The notes under the pieces: generated by a model
What the model saw: only the letters and a program-made list of their open reading frames with translations
Database searches by the model: none
What the model was told of the DNA's origin: nothing
Program-made: the position numbers and the translations under genes
Shown here: positions 16,048 through 23,606 of the stretch, piece by piece
Layout: every line of letters starts with the position of its first letter
Position numbering within the stretch: position 1 is the stretch's first letter
Source: Anaerolineae bacterium
GTDB taxonomy: Bacteria; Chloroflexota; Anaerolineae; Promineifilales; Promineifilaceae
Direction of reading: 5' to 3'
DNA: 44,806 bases
NCBI GenBank assembly: GCA_020848035.1
Contig: JADLAX010000044.1
Span: 1 to 44,806, forward strand

Positions 16048-16866
16048 ATGAAAGACGGCCGTTTTAATGGAACCCGCACCTTCATCCTGGCCAACTGGCC
16101 CCGCTTTGCCCTGCTTTACCTGGGCATGGTGGCCGCGCTGATCATCATTGGCGTCAGTGCCATGCAGGGCTGGCTCTCATTTGTGCCCTTAACGATGGCC
16201 GCACTCCTGATTCTAATCTACTTTTTTGGCGCAGGCATCTGGGAAGCCCGTCAGCGTTACGATTTTGATGGCATCACGCCGCACCACGTGCTGTTCGACA
16301 TGGGCCAGGTACCCGCCACCGAGCGGTTTGCCTACATCGACCTGGGCTTGCAGCGCCAGGCGATTGGGCTGTCGCGCCGCCTCACCACCGGCCAGGTCAT
16401 CGTGATCGACATCTATAATCCGCAGTGGACGGTGAGCCCGTGGCTGGTGCGCTGGCGCAGCCAGGAGCCACCACCACCCGCCGATCCCCGGCTGAGCTGG
16501 CGCGAGGGCAGCCTCGATTTGCTGCCGCTGCCCGACGAAAGCGTCAACACAGTAATGATGTGCCACGTAGCTGGTGAATTTTGGCAAGAGGGCGACCGCA
16601 CCGCCCTGCTGGCCGAAGCGTTTCGCATACTCAAGCCCCAGGGCCAGCTGCTGCTGGCCGAATCGGTGCGCAGCCAGACAAACTGGCTCATTCACGGGTT
16701 GGCCGCACTTGGCCTGCCTACGGCCGTTTACTGGCGTGAGCTGCTTCAGCAAACCGGCTACCGGGTGCGCAGCGAAAAAAACGTGGCCGGGTTGTCTTAC
16801 TGCTACCGGGCGCAAAAGCCCACCCCCGCCGAAGCGCAGCAGTTGTCTTTTAAGCTGGTGTTTTAG
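16048..16866 (+). CDS. Membrane-anchored SAM-dependent methyltransferase-like protein
   Basis: 272 aa. Two N-terminal membrane spans (LLYLGMVAALIIIGVSAM and LTMAALLILIYFFGAGI) precede a cytoplasmic domain that looks like a class I methyltransferase: IDLGLQRQAIGLSRRLTTGQVIVIDIYNPQ (first strand, with the usual GxGxG loop degenerate), SLDLLPLPDESVNTVMMCHVAGEF (motif IV-like) and EAFRILKPQGQLLLAESV (motif post-III), typical of Methyltransf_11. It may act on a lipid or membrane quinone, as inferred from the anchor. It is monocistronic; a 0.7-kb non-coding stretch follows. The glycine loop deviation makes activity uncertain. Confidence 0.75.
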   Translation: MKDGRFNGTRTFILANWPRFALLYLGMVAALIIIGVSAMQGWLSFVPLTMAALLILIYFFGAGIWEARQRYDFDGITPHHVLFDMGQVPATERFAYIDLGLQRQAIGLSRRLTTGQVIVIDIYNPQWTVSPWLVRWRSQEPPPPADPRLSWREGSLDLLPLPDESVNTVMMCHVAGEFWQEGDRTALLAEAFRILKPQGQLLLAESVRSQTNWLIHGLAALGLPTAVYWRELLQQTGYRVRSEKNVAGLSYCYRAQKPTPAEAQQLSFKLVF

Positions 16867-17592
16867 TTTCCCAAAATTAAGCGCGAGATAAGAAGCTTAA
16901 GCGTGGGATAAGAACGGCCGCTCCCCACCGTGAAGAAGGCGTAAAGAAATGGGCTGGGGTTAAAGACGGCCGTTTTCCCAAATTTCAGCCAAAAACCGGC
17001 GAAAACGCCCCAACCGCCCCCTTTTTACCCCCAACTCCATAAATTTTGCATAGATTTTGCCGCCAATGGGACGCACGGGCTATGCCTTTTTTCCTATTCA
17101 CCCACCGTGAGCATCGTGGCTATAGTGCGGCCATGAGTGAACGCGGAATTGACATAACGCATGCAAATTGTGAATGCCTTTGTCATTGAGCAGCAGCCAA
17201 CCCCAACAACACCGCCACGGCAAACCACCCATTTTTTTGCCTCATCCCCAAAGTGCATTCCCTTTCTGTCAACCTCCAGCGAAATTCAGCAACCAGAAGG
17301 AGGTGAAGCCCGGCAACCAAAGACGGGCGGCAAAACGTGACGTAGCCGCTCACGAAATAAGCTTTAATCAAGCGTGAAGAATCAAGTAAAACGAAGAAGT
17401 TTAGGAAGAAAGCCGTAAGATGGCAGCCACCCATAAGTCGTGAAGAAGCTTACCGGGCTGCCATCTTACTCAACAACATCGTTCAGGAAGAAGAAACACC
17501 TTTTTAAATCACAAACCCAACCGTGAAGAAGAAGTCCATCGTCGGCCGCTGGATGCAAGCGGGCTGGCCAATGGGCTAAAATGGAGCAGAAA
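16867..17592 (+). other. Non-coding 726-bp region with repeated CGTGAAGAAG motif and a perfect 13-bp hairpin
   Basis: I see no convincing gene here. CGTGAAGAAG occurs at 16929, 17439 and 17522, with a shorter CGTGAAGAA at 17373. TAAGATGGCAGCC (17416-17428) pairs perfectly with GGCTGCCATCTTA (17456-17468) around a 27-nt loop that holds one of the repeats. One ACGGCCGT copy lies at about 16966. A TTGACA lies near 17149. The region leads into the secreted-protein gene at 17593 and may be a long regulatory leader or contain a small RNA; it matches no riboswitch class that I can recognise. Confidence 0.5.
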
Positions 17593-19338
17593 ATGAATAA
17601 GCAACCCCCTCTTAAAGATCGGCGGCCCATTCCGGGTGCCGACAATGAAAACCTGCGCCGGGTGAAGTCGAACACGCGGCTTACCGTTGTGGCTGTCCTA
17701 CTCGCCGTGGTAATGATTACGGCCGTTTCAGTCTGGGCGCAAACCTATAACGTCAGTTTGCTGAGCGGTGACAATGCCGAGGTCGCCTGCGACGGCCGTG
17801 GCATGCAGGTCCAGCGCACCTCGCGCACCTCGGTCAACATCATCTGCAGCGGCCCCAACGACAATCCCCAGCCAACCACCGAACCCACCAACCCGCCGCC
17901 CCAACCCACCAACCCACCACCACAACCCACCAACCCGCCACCCCAGCCAACCAATCCACCGCCTACGCCAACCACCCCGGCCCCCACCCCCACGTCACCG
18001 CCACCACCCCCGCCGGGTGGCAATATCCAGCCGTATGCCGGTGCGCCTGCCTGTGAAGAAATTGGCATTGCCCACAATGACCTGGCCTGGCACGGCATCT
18101 GGAACTACGAATATGGCTGCCACTGGGACCATGATCACATGAAAAATCCGCACGAGATGGACGCCATTTTCGGCACCGAGTATTACGCATTGGCAGGCAG
18201 CGAGCTTTCTTACCCCTGGCAAACGTATGCCGGTTCGGGTGAAAAATTTGAGGTCTACGTCAGCGGAACGGCCACCGAAAACTCGGCCAAACATGAAGGG
18301 TATGCCTGGCACTTTTTCACCAACGGCCTGGAGATTTGCGACCAATCGCTGCTGCTGGGTACCCAGTGTCTGGATTCATTCCGGGTGCAGACCCACCAGA
18401 TCGGCGGTGAAATGGGTGCATTAACCCGTTTCCACAGCGTTTATGCGGAAGGCATTGCTTGCAGCCCGGAAGGTGCGGCGCGAATGCAGTTTAGCGGTGG
18501 GGCCTACGGCCGTACCATCAACGGCCAGTTCTATCCGCTCACCCGCGACAACATCAACCGCTTCCCCGCCGAATTTGCGGGCTGTGGCTTTGGCAGCGGC
18601 GGTGGCTGGCTGGATTTCGGCCGTTTGAACTGGCCGGAACGCGGCGTGTTGCAGCCCCTGCCCACCGACAACGCCCAATTTGCCAACTTTGCCCAGTTTG
18701 GCCCGCCGGAAGCAGCGCCTTACCGCATCCATCCCAACAACAATCCCAACAGCCTGGATTCCTGGCAGTCAGAAGGGAACGTCTTTAACTGCCTCAGCAG
18801 CGACCCGAACTGCCAGCTCCGGCTGCGCGTGGGTCTGGGGCTGCACATCCTGCAAGGTGAATCGATCGGCATGACCAACCCGGCCAACGCCAGCCTGGCT
18901 CACCACGACCGGCAAACCCATTACTGGTGTGTGGACCCGGCAACCCAGCTGTTTAACTGCGACCCGGAGACCAATCCTGGCGGCAACGACAACACCGCCC
19001 AAGCCCTGTTCCGCGCCTGGATCATTGTGCCCGACGGCATGGATGGCAGCCAGTACGATGAAGACGGCGCACGCAATGGCGCGTTCACCTTCCACGGCTA
19101 CACCAACCGCTACGGCGACATCGTGACCAACTGCTCGGCACCTGGCCTTGACTGTGTGCCGGTGCGCTACGAGCAGTTCCCGGTCAACGACTGTGGGCAA
19201 GCCATCTGCAAAGCGGCCTACCGTGGCAGCACGGAGCGCGACAGCTGGGATTCCCTCAGCGTGGACGGTACGCCGATTCAATACGGCGGCACGCCCCTCA
19301 TCCCACCCGGTGAGCTGTGGCTAAAGTACCCTAACTAA
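17593..19338 (+). CDS. Secreted Cys-rich protein of unknown function with Pro/Thr linker
   Basis: 581 aa. The N-terminal cytoplasmic stretch (NKQPPLKDRRPIPGADNE) is followed by a signal anchor (LTVVAVLLAVVMITAVSVWA), a short domain containing two Cys, a repeated NPPPQPT linker (about residues 95-145) and a large extracytoplasmic domain. That domain has many Cys and His (GCHWDHDHMKNPHEMDA, HEGYAWHFFTNG, HHDRQTHYWCVDP), suggesting disulfides and perhaps metal binding. I do not recognise the family. The start ATG at 17593 has GGAG six bases upstream; an ATG at 17581 is in frame but lacks a site. It is preceded by a long non-coding region and followed by a strong terminator. The nearby triple-DsbA protein could service its disulfides, which is speculation. 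Confidence 0.8.
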   Translation: MNKQPPLKDRRPIPGADNENLRRVKSNTRLTVVAVLLAVVMITAVSVWAQTYNVSLLSGDNAEVACDGRGMQVQRTSRTSVNIICSGPNDNPQPTTEPTNPPPQPTNPPPQPTNPPPQPTNPPPTPTTPAPTPTSPPPPPPGGNIQPYAGAPACEEIGIAHNDLAWHGIWNYEYGCHWDHDHMKNPHEMDAIFGTEYYALAGSELSYPWQTYAGSGEKFEVYVSGTATENSAKHEGYAWHFFTNGLEICDQSLLLGTQCLDSFRVQTHQIGGEMGALTRFHSVYAEGIACSPEGAARMQFSGGAYGRTINGQFYPLTRDNINRFPAEFAGCGFGSGGGWLDFGRLNWPERGVLQPLPTDNAQFANFAQFGPPEAAPYRIHPNNNPNSLDSWQSEGNVFNCLSSDPNCQLRLRVGLGLHILQGESIGMTNPANASLAHHDRQTHYWCVDPATQLFNCDPETNPGGNDNTAQALFRAWIIVPDGMDGSQYDEDGARNGAFTFHGYTNRYGDIVTNCSAPGLDCVPVRYEQFPVNDCGQAICKAAYRGSTERDSWDSLSVDGTPIQYGGTPLIPPGELWLKYPN

Positions 19339-19386
19339 ATCAAGATTTCGCGGCAAGCAGTACCATTTCCGGGAAAAATCTAACAC

Positions 19387-19420
19387 AAAAAAGAGCTCCG
19401 GCGGCTGCCGGAGCTCTTTT
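19387..19420. terminator. Bidirectional intrinsic terminator
   Basis: AAAGAGCTCCGGC, a GGCT loop, GCCGGAGCTCTTTT: a 13-bp GC-rich stem with A-run on one side and T-run on the other, between the convergent genes ending at 19338 (+) and 19451 (-). It can serve both. Confidence 0.9.
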
Positions 19421-19450
19421 CTGGTGTGGTCTGCTTTCACGGGGGCCGAT

Positions 19451-20455
19451 TTAGTAGCCTTCGGCCCGGCTCACCTGGTTAAGCAGCGGTTCACCGGCCA
19501 GGTAGCGGCGCAGGTTTTCGGCAAAGATGTCGGTGGCTCGTTCGTCATACCGCGGCGTAAAGCCGCTGACGTGTGGTGTCATAATCACGTTGTCCATTTC
19601 CCACAAAGGACTGCGTTCTGGCAATGGCTCTTCTTCGTACACATCCAACCCTGCTCCAGCCAGCCAGCCCTTTTTCAAAGCGCGAACAAGGTCAGCCTCT
19701 TTAATCACGCCCCCACGGCCTACGTTGACCAAAAATGCGGTTGGCCGCATCGCCTTAAACATCTCCTCATTAAACAGATGATGGGTACGGGCGGTAAGCG
19801 GCAGCGTGATCACCACAAAGTCACATTCGGCGACCATCGAGCGGGTCGCCTCGCTGGGATAGATGCGATCGGGCAGTTCACCAGCCGGGTCGCCAGAGCC
19901 GGGTTCGCTGTAGCCACTGTCTTGCAGCGTACGCACATTGCGCTTGGTCACCAGGATTTGCATACCGAATGGTTTGGCCAGGCGGGCCAATTCACGGCCA
20001 ATACTGCCGTAACCCAGGATGCCCAGCGTTTTACCGCGCAGTTCCTGGGGCACAAACGTTTCCCAGCGGTTTTTGGTCCAGCTTTGGGTCTGTTTGTAGT
20101 GAAACCAGTTGGGCACGCGGTGAGCCCAGGCCAGGATTTGGGTCATGGCGTATTGGGCCATGTTGGGTGCGTGCACCCCGCTGGCGGTGGTGATGAGGAT
20201 ATTGCTTTGCCACAGTTCGGTGTTTTCCAGGCTATCTACCCCGGCGTAATGGGTTTGCACCCAGTGCAAATTGGGGGCCTGGGTCAAAGGCGGCACAGCA
20301 CTCAAGGCGTAGTAAATCTCGGCTTCGGTGGTCCAATCGTCTGGCCAACGGCCGTTGGGCAAGGTGCGCTGTTCAATGGTGAGTTCCGGGGAAACGGCCC
20401 GAATTTTATCGACAAGGTGTGACGAAAACGGGGCCGTTATTAACAGACGTCTCAT
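19451..20455 (-). CDS. D-2-hydroxyacid dehydrogenase family protein (NAD(P)-dependent)
   Basis: 334 aa. The Rossmann signature GKTLGILGYGSIGRELARLAKPFGM gives the GxGxxG nucleotide loop. Catalytic residues of the family appear as NVGRGGVIKEADL (Arg), GAGLDVYEEEPLPERSPLW (Glu) and IMTPHVSGFTPRY (His). Such enzymes reduce 2-keto acids to D-2-hydroxy acids or the reverse; phosphoglycerate dehydrogenase and glyoxylate reductase are relatives and the substrate is not resolved. The N-terminal substrate domain starts MRRLLITAPF; the start at 20455 has AGGAG eight bases upstream, and a long upstream extension is rejected. Residues about 190-205 (GYSEPGSGDPAGELP) form an extra loop after the nucleotide fold. 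Monocistronic, divergent from the stress group. Confidence 0.9.
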   Translation of the reverse strand: MRRLLITAPFSSHLVDKIRAVSPELTIEQRTLPNGRWPDDWTTEAEIYYALSAVPPLTQAPNLHWVQTHYAGVDSLENTELWQSNILITTASGVHAPNMAQYAMTQILAWAHRVPNWFHYKQTQSWTKNRWETFVPQELRGKTLGILGYGSIGRELARLAKPFGMQILVTKRNVRTLQDSGYSEPGSGDPAGELPDRIYPSEATRSMVAECDFVVITLPLTARTHHLFNEEMFKAMRPTAFLVNVGRGGVIKEADLVRALKKGWLAGAGLDVYEEEPLPERSPLWEMDNVIMTPHVSGFTPRYDERATDIFAENLRRYLAGEPLLNQVSRAEGY

Positions 20456-20551
20456 GCAAATACTCCTGTTGTTCACAGAATGAAGTCCGATAATTTGCTG
20501 AATCGGTTGTGGGAAATGCGCCGTTGAGTGTAACACAAACAAAGCATCGGG

Positions 20552-20557
20552 TATACT
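20552..20557 (+). promoter_or_regulatory. -10 box TATACT for the LiaF-like gene
   Basis: TATACT would place the transcript start near 20564 and give a leader of about 165 nt before ATG 20732. No good -35 hexamer at the standard spacing. Confidence 0.35.
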
Positions 20558-20596
20558 GCGCGCGACCATTGCGAACCCTTTGCGTATTAGGCTGTT

Positions 20597-20656
20597 AGAG
20601 GAAAATGTAAGGAGACGGCCGTTTCCCCCACGCCGCAAATGTGTCCCGGAAACGGT
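20597..20656 (+). promoter_or_regulatory. Leader with a start-stop mini-ORF (ATGTAA) and a terminator-like hairpin
   Basis: AGAGG at 20597-20601 is followed by ATG directly joined to TAA (20605-20610). Downstream, CCGTTTCC pairs with GGAAACGG across a loop of about 20 nt and is followed by TTTT. The layout resembles a simple attenuator; it may be chance. Confidence 0.25.
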
Positions 20657-20731
20657 TTTGGCATCAAAATAGAGAACGGCCGCTCGTTCTAACCAACGAT
20701 CCAACCGTCTTATTTGATGGAGGTACAAACC

Positions 20732-21259
20732 ATGCACAAGCGCAGTTCAATTGTCGTCGGTACGATTCTCATCCTGGTGGGCATCTTGTTTTTGCTGGTT
20801 CAATTTTTCCCTGGCCTGGCTGCCAATCTAGACATCAGCAGCCAGTGGCCGCTCATCATCGTTGGCGTGGGCGGGCTGCTCATTCTGAGTGCCTTCCTGG
20901 GCACACCTACGCTGGCCATTCCCGGCAGCATCGTCACCGGGATTGGCGGGATTTTGTACGTGCAAAATTTGACCGGGGCGTGGGACAGCTGGGCCTACGT
21001 CTGGGCGCTAATCCCTGGCTTTGTCGGCATTGGGCTGGTGCTGGCCGGGCTGCTGGGCCACAACCGCCGCGACTCCTGGCGTGAAGGCGGCCGTTTAATA
21101 ATCACCAGTGCCGTCATGTTTTTGATTTTTGGCGCGTTTTTTAACGGCCTGGGCGGGTTGGGCCAATACTGGCCGGTGCTGCTGATTGGTGTAGGTGTGT
21201 GGATGCTCTTACCCGCCCGCAAACGACGCCGTTCTGGCAGCCAGGAAAAAAGCCTTTGA
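20732..21259 (+). CDS. Small multispan membrane protein (LiaF/DUF5668-like transmembrane module)
   Basis: 175 aa, almost entirely hydrophobic: four to six spans, including SIVVGTILILVGILFLLVQFF, WPLIIVGVGGLLIL, LIPGFVGIGLVLAGLL and YWPVLLIGVGVWMLLPARKRRR. The pattern 'G.ILIL.G..FL', then 'WPLIIVGVG' and 'YWPVLLIGVGVWML' is that of the LiaF-type transmembrane repeat, often found with PspC in envelope-stress loci. The start ATG 20732 follows GGAGG by eight bases; an ATG-ATG at 20714 is rejected. It has a leader of about 165 nt. PspC follows 91 bp downstream with its own -10 box. Its role is inferred from the neighbourhood: sensing or tuning membrane stress. Confidence 0.75.
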   Translation: MHKRSSIVVGTILILVGILFLLVQFFPGLAANLDISSQWPLIIVGVGGLLILSAFLGTPTLAIPGSIVTGIGGILYVQNLTGAWDSWAYVWALIPGFVGIGLVLAGLLGHNRRDSWREGGRLIITSAVMFLIFGAFFNGLGGLGQYWPVLLIGVGVWMLLPARKRRRSGSQEKSL

Positions 21260-21318
21260 GTTCGCCGTGTGAAACCTTTCTAAAACTTCCTCGTAATGGG
21301 GTGCAAATCAACTGAGTT

Positions 21319-21324
21319 TATAAT
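21319..21324 (+). promoter_or_regulatory. -10 box TATAAT upstream of pspC
   Basis: A perfect TATAAT 26 bp before the pspC ATG, with a strong GGAGG ribosome-binding site in between; predicts a short leader of about 20 nt. The -35 region is not recognisable. Confidence 0.5.
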
Positions 21325-21350
21325 CACAACTGTGTGGAGGTATTTAGAAA

Positions 21351-21590
21351 ATGAGTAACAAACGTTTGGTTCGCAATACAAATGACGAGATGATTGGTGG
21401 CGTATGCAGTGGTATTGCCAATTATCTGAACATCGACCCGGTCATCGTCCGTCTTGTTTTTGTGCTGCTGGCCCTGGGTGGCGGGCACGGTATTCTGGCT
21501 TACCTGATTCTGTGGGTGTTAATGCCCACCGATGAAGAGCCGGTGGCCAAAGCCAAACCTTTTGACGAAGAAGAAATCGTCATCAACTAA
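21351..21590 (+). CDS. pspC: PspC-domain membrane protein
   Basis: 79 aa. The PspC signature is complete: KRLVRNTNDEMIGGVCSGIANYLNIDPVIVRLVFVLLAL, then a glycine-rich turn and ILAYLILWVLMP. PspC proteins sit in the membrane and relay envelope stress, usually to PspA or a two-component kinase. The tail after the span is short and acidic (DEEEIVIN). It has its own TATAAT box, GGAGG ribosome-binding site and a terminator (21653-21697), so it appears to be a separate short transcript between the LiaF-like gene and pspA. Confident from the motif. Confidence 0.93.
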   Translation: MSNKRLVRNTNDEMIGGVCSGIANYLNIDPVIVRLVFVLLALGGGHGILAYLILWVLMPTDEEPVAKAKPFDEEEIVIN

Positions 21591-21652
21591 CAGCAGTTAA
21601 CCAGAAATAAAAGGTCTGGCTTTACCGTCGGTTTGGCCCAGACTGATTGAGG

Positions 21653-21697
21653 AAACGGCCGTTCCCCGCACATTTCACAGGGAACGGCCGTTTTTTT
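21653..21697 (+). terminator. Intrinsic terminator built from two ACGGCCGT palindromes
   Basis: AAACGGCCGTTCCC (21653-21666), loop, GGGAACGGCCGTTT (21680-21693), then a T-run to 21697. The stem is made of two copies of the genome's abundant octamer with their usual flanks. It ends the pspC transcript and lies 22 bp before the pspA -10 box. Confidence 0.85.
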
Positions 21698-21719
21698 GCA
21701 CCACCCTCTCCTAACTCAG

Positions 21720-21725
21720 TATAAT
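21720..21725 (+). promoter_or_regulatory. -10 box TATAAT of pspA, predicted leaderless
   Basis: TATAAT ends exactly 6 bp before the pspA ATG (21732), so transcription should begin at the start codon itself. No ribosome-binding site is present, consistent with a leaderless mRNA. Confidence 0.55.
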
Positions 21726-21731
21726 CCTCAC

Positions 21732-22406
21732 ATGGCCTCACTACTACAAAAACTTCGGACCCTGTTTAAAGCCCGCCTGCATGAAGCAGCGGATAAAGCC
21801 CTGCAAAAGAGCGACCTGGCCGTCTACGACGAATACATACGCCAGGCCGAACGCGAATTGGAGGAGTTTGTCCAAACCATCACCCCGCTGTTTGCCCAGG
21901 TAAAAACGTCGCGCCGCCGCCGCGAAGCGCTGGCCAATGAAGCCGCCCGGCTCGATCTGGCCATCGACACCTTTCTCAAGCAGGGCAAGCGCACCGAGGC
22001 AATGGTCACCCAGAAGCAGTTCATGTCCGCCATGGATCTGATCAAAACATACGACACCTCGCTGGAAAAGCAGGTATCGGCGCTGGAAAAGCTCGATGAC
22101 GTGAAGGTAAAGCTGGAAGGGCGGCTGGCCATCGCCAAGCAAGAGCGCGAAGAGCTGGGATTTTTGCTCCAGCTGGCCAAATCCAAAGAGGTTTCGGCCA
22201 AGGCGATGCGCTCGCTTGATTCCTTGATGAGCCAGGGTGACAGTGAAGTGGCCACCGCCGCCGAAAACATCCGCCGTCGGTTGGATCATGCCGATGCGGC
22301 CTGGGAAGTACAGGCCAGCAGCCTGGACAACCAGCTGGACGACGCCATGCAAAGCCTGGAAGTGGAAGCCGCGCTGGCCGAGCGCATGAACCGATTAGGC
22401 GTCTAA
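21732..22406 (+). CDS. pspA: PspA/IM30 family membrane-stress protein
   Basis: 224 aa, nearly all helical coiled coil, as in PspA/IM30/Vipp1 (ESCRT-III-like membrane-remodelling proteins). Starts MASLLQKLRTLFKARLHEAADK and contains the heptad-rich stretches RELEEFVQTITPLFAQVKTSRRRREAL and SLEKQVSALEKLDDVKVKLEGRL. It would bind damaged inner membrane from the cytoplasm. The start at 21732 follows directly after a -10 box; an earlier in-frame TTG lies in the terminator and is rejected. No pspF or other regulator is adjacent. ACGGCCGT is absent from this gene, unusual for the window. The family call rests on length, helicity and neighbourhood (pspC). Confidence 0.8.
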   Translation: MASLLQKLRTLFKARLHEAADKALQKSDLAVYDEYIRQAERELEEFVQTITPLFAQVKTSRRRREALANEAARLDLAIDTFLKQGKRTEAMVTQKQFMSAMDLIKTYDTSLEKQVSALEKLDDVKVKLEGRLAIAKQEREELGFLLQLAKSKEVSAKAMRSLDSLMSQGDSEVATAAENIRRRLDHADAAWEVQASSLDNQLDDAMQSLEVEAALAERMNRLGV

Positions 22407-22413
22407 CAATCCA

Positions 22414-23541
22414 ATGAATGAGGCACGTTCGTTAAAAGTGGCGCTTGTTCATGATTGGATGAACCAGATCGGCGGGGCAGAAGATGTGCTGGAAGCGCTG
22501 GTTGAGCTCTTCCCCAACGCCCCCATTTTCACCTCGCTGTACGATCCAGAAAAGATGCCGCCCCACTGGAAAAAGTGGGACATCCGCACCAACTTCATCA
22601 ATAAGCTGCCATTGGCCCACCGCAAGCAGCAGCTGTACTTTCCCCTCTATCCCCTGGCCTTTGAACAGTACGATTTAAGCGGCTACGACCTGGTGCTGAG
22701 CAATAAAAGCGGCTTCTGCCACGGCGTCATCACCGGGCCAGAGACGATGCACATCTGTTACTGCCTCACGCCAACGCGGTATGTGTGGCGCTATCACCAA
22801 TACGCCGAGCAGGAACAGTTGGGCCGTTTTATGCGCACCGTTTTGCCGCCGTTTCTCACCTTTTTGCGCCAATGGGACCGCCTGGCGGCCGACCGCGTAG
22901 ATCATTTCGTGGCTATTTCGCAGGAAGTCCGTCGGCGAATCGAAAAAATTTACCGGCGCGAATCGGATATTATCTACCCGCCGGTGGATACGAGCCGTTT
23001 TGCCCCGTGCCGCGAGGTGGAAGATTATTACCTGCTGGTGGGGCGGCTGGTGCCGTACCGGCGCATTGACATTTTGATCGAGGCGTTCAACCAGATGAAA
23101 CGGCCGTTGCGTATTGCCGGCAGCGGTCGGGATCGGGAACGGTTGGAAGCGCTGGCGGGTCCCACCATCGAATTTCTGGGCTACGTACCGGATGAGAAGC
23201 TGCCGGAGCTGTTGGGCAAATGCCGCGCCTTCATGTTCCCCGGTGAGGAAGATTTTGGCATTGCGCCCCTGCAAGCGATGGCCGCCGGACGGCCGGTAAT
23301 CGCCTATGCCGCCGGGGGCGCACTGGAAACGGTGGTGCCCGGTGTGACCGGAGCCCTTTTTGCGCAGCAGTCGGTTGCTGCTATCATCCAGGCGGTGGAA
23401 GCGTTTGACACCGACAAGGTGGACCCGCAGCGCATTCGCCAGCACGCCGAAAAGTTTGATGTGTCCCGGTTTAAGGAGCAAATCCTGGCGCTGGTGGCAG
23501 AAAAGATGTCTGATGGACATGGGGTAACCGTTCAGACCTGA
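22414..23541 (+). CDS. GT4-family glycosyltransferase
   Basis: 375 aa GT-B fold enzyme that transfers a sugar from a nucleotide donor to a lipid-linked glycan on the cytoplasmic side. N-terminal VALVHDWMNQIGGAEDVLEAL is the acceptor-domain signature; YYLLVGRLVPYRRIDILIEAF and the donor-domain GEEDFGIAPLQAMAAGRPVIAY are typical of GT4. In the EX7E motif the second Glu is Gln (EDFGIAPLQ), which may affect catalysis or nucleotide handling. It starts 8 bp after pspA and its stop lies inside hairpin repeat 23535-23596. First gene of the polysaccharide cluster; the sugar specificity (mannosyl-like by resemblance) is not certain. Confidence 0.9.
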   Translation: MNEARSLKVALVHDWMNQIGGAEDVLEALVELFPNAPIFTSLYDPEKMPPHWKKWDIRTNFINKLPLAHRKQQLYFPLYPLAFEQYDLSGYDLVLSNKSGFCHGVITGPETMHICYCLTPTRYVWRYHQYAEQEQLGRFMRTVLPPFLTFLRQWDRLAADRVDHFVAISQEVRRRIEKIYRRESDIIYPPVDTSRFAPCREVEDYYLLVGRLVPYRRIDILIEAFNQMKRPLRIAGSGRDRERLEALAGPTIEFLGYVPDEKLPELLGKCRAFMFPGEEDFGIAPLQAMAAGRPVIAYAAGGALETVVPGVTGALFAQQSVAAIIQAVEAFDTDKVDPQRIRQHAEKFDVSRFKEQILALVAEKMSDGHGVTVQT

Positions 23542-23596
23542 CAGGTTTCTACCAGAGTAATTGCCTGTCAGGTACGCTTTATAAACCTGTCAGGTC
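23535..23596. repeat. Hairpin element with CCTGACAGGT words
   Basis: ACCTGACAGGT, then TGCCTGTCAGGTA, then AACCTGTCAGGT: the word of the 9535-9742 tandem element, reused. The GT4 stop codon TGA (23539-23541) lies inside the first word. It fills the gap before the Wzz gene. Confidence 0.7.
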
Positions 23597-23606
23597 TTGA
23601 TTTTTT

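Noticed and set aside
17280..17360. Possible riboswitch or pseudoknot (GCGGC/GCCGC crossing CGTGA/TCACG; a short GAAGCCCGGCAACC resembling part of SAM-I)
   Set aside because: The crossing helices leave no bases for the loop spanning the first stem, so a compact pseudoknot is sterically unlikely, and the remaining SAM-I elements (upstream closing stem, pseudoknot partner) are absent.
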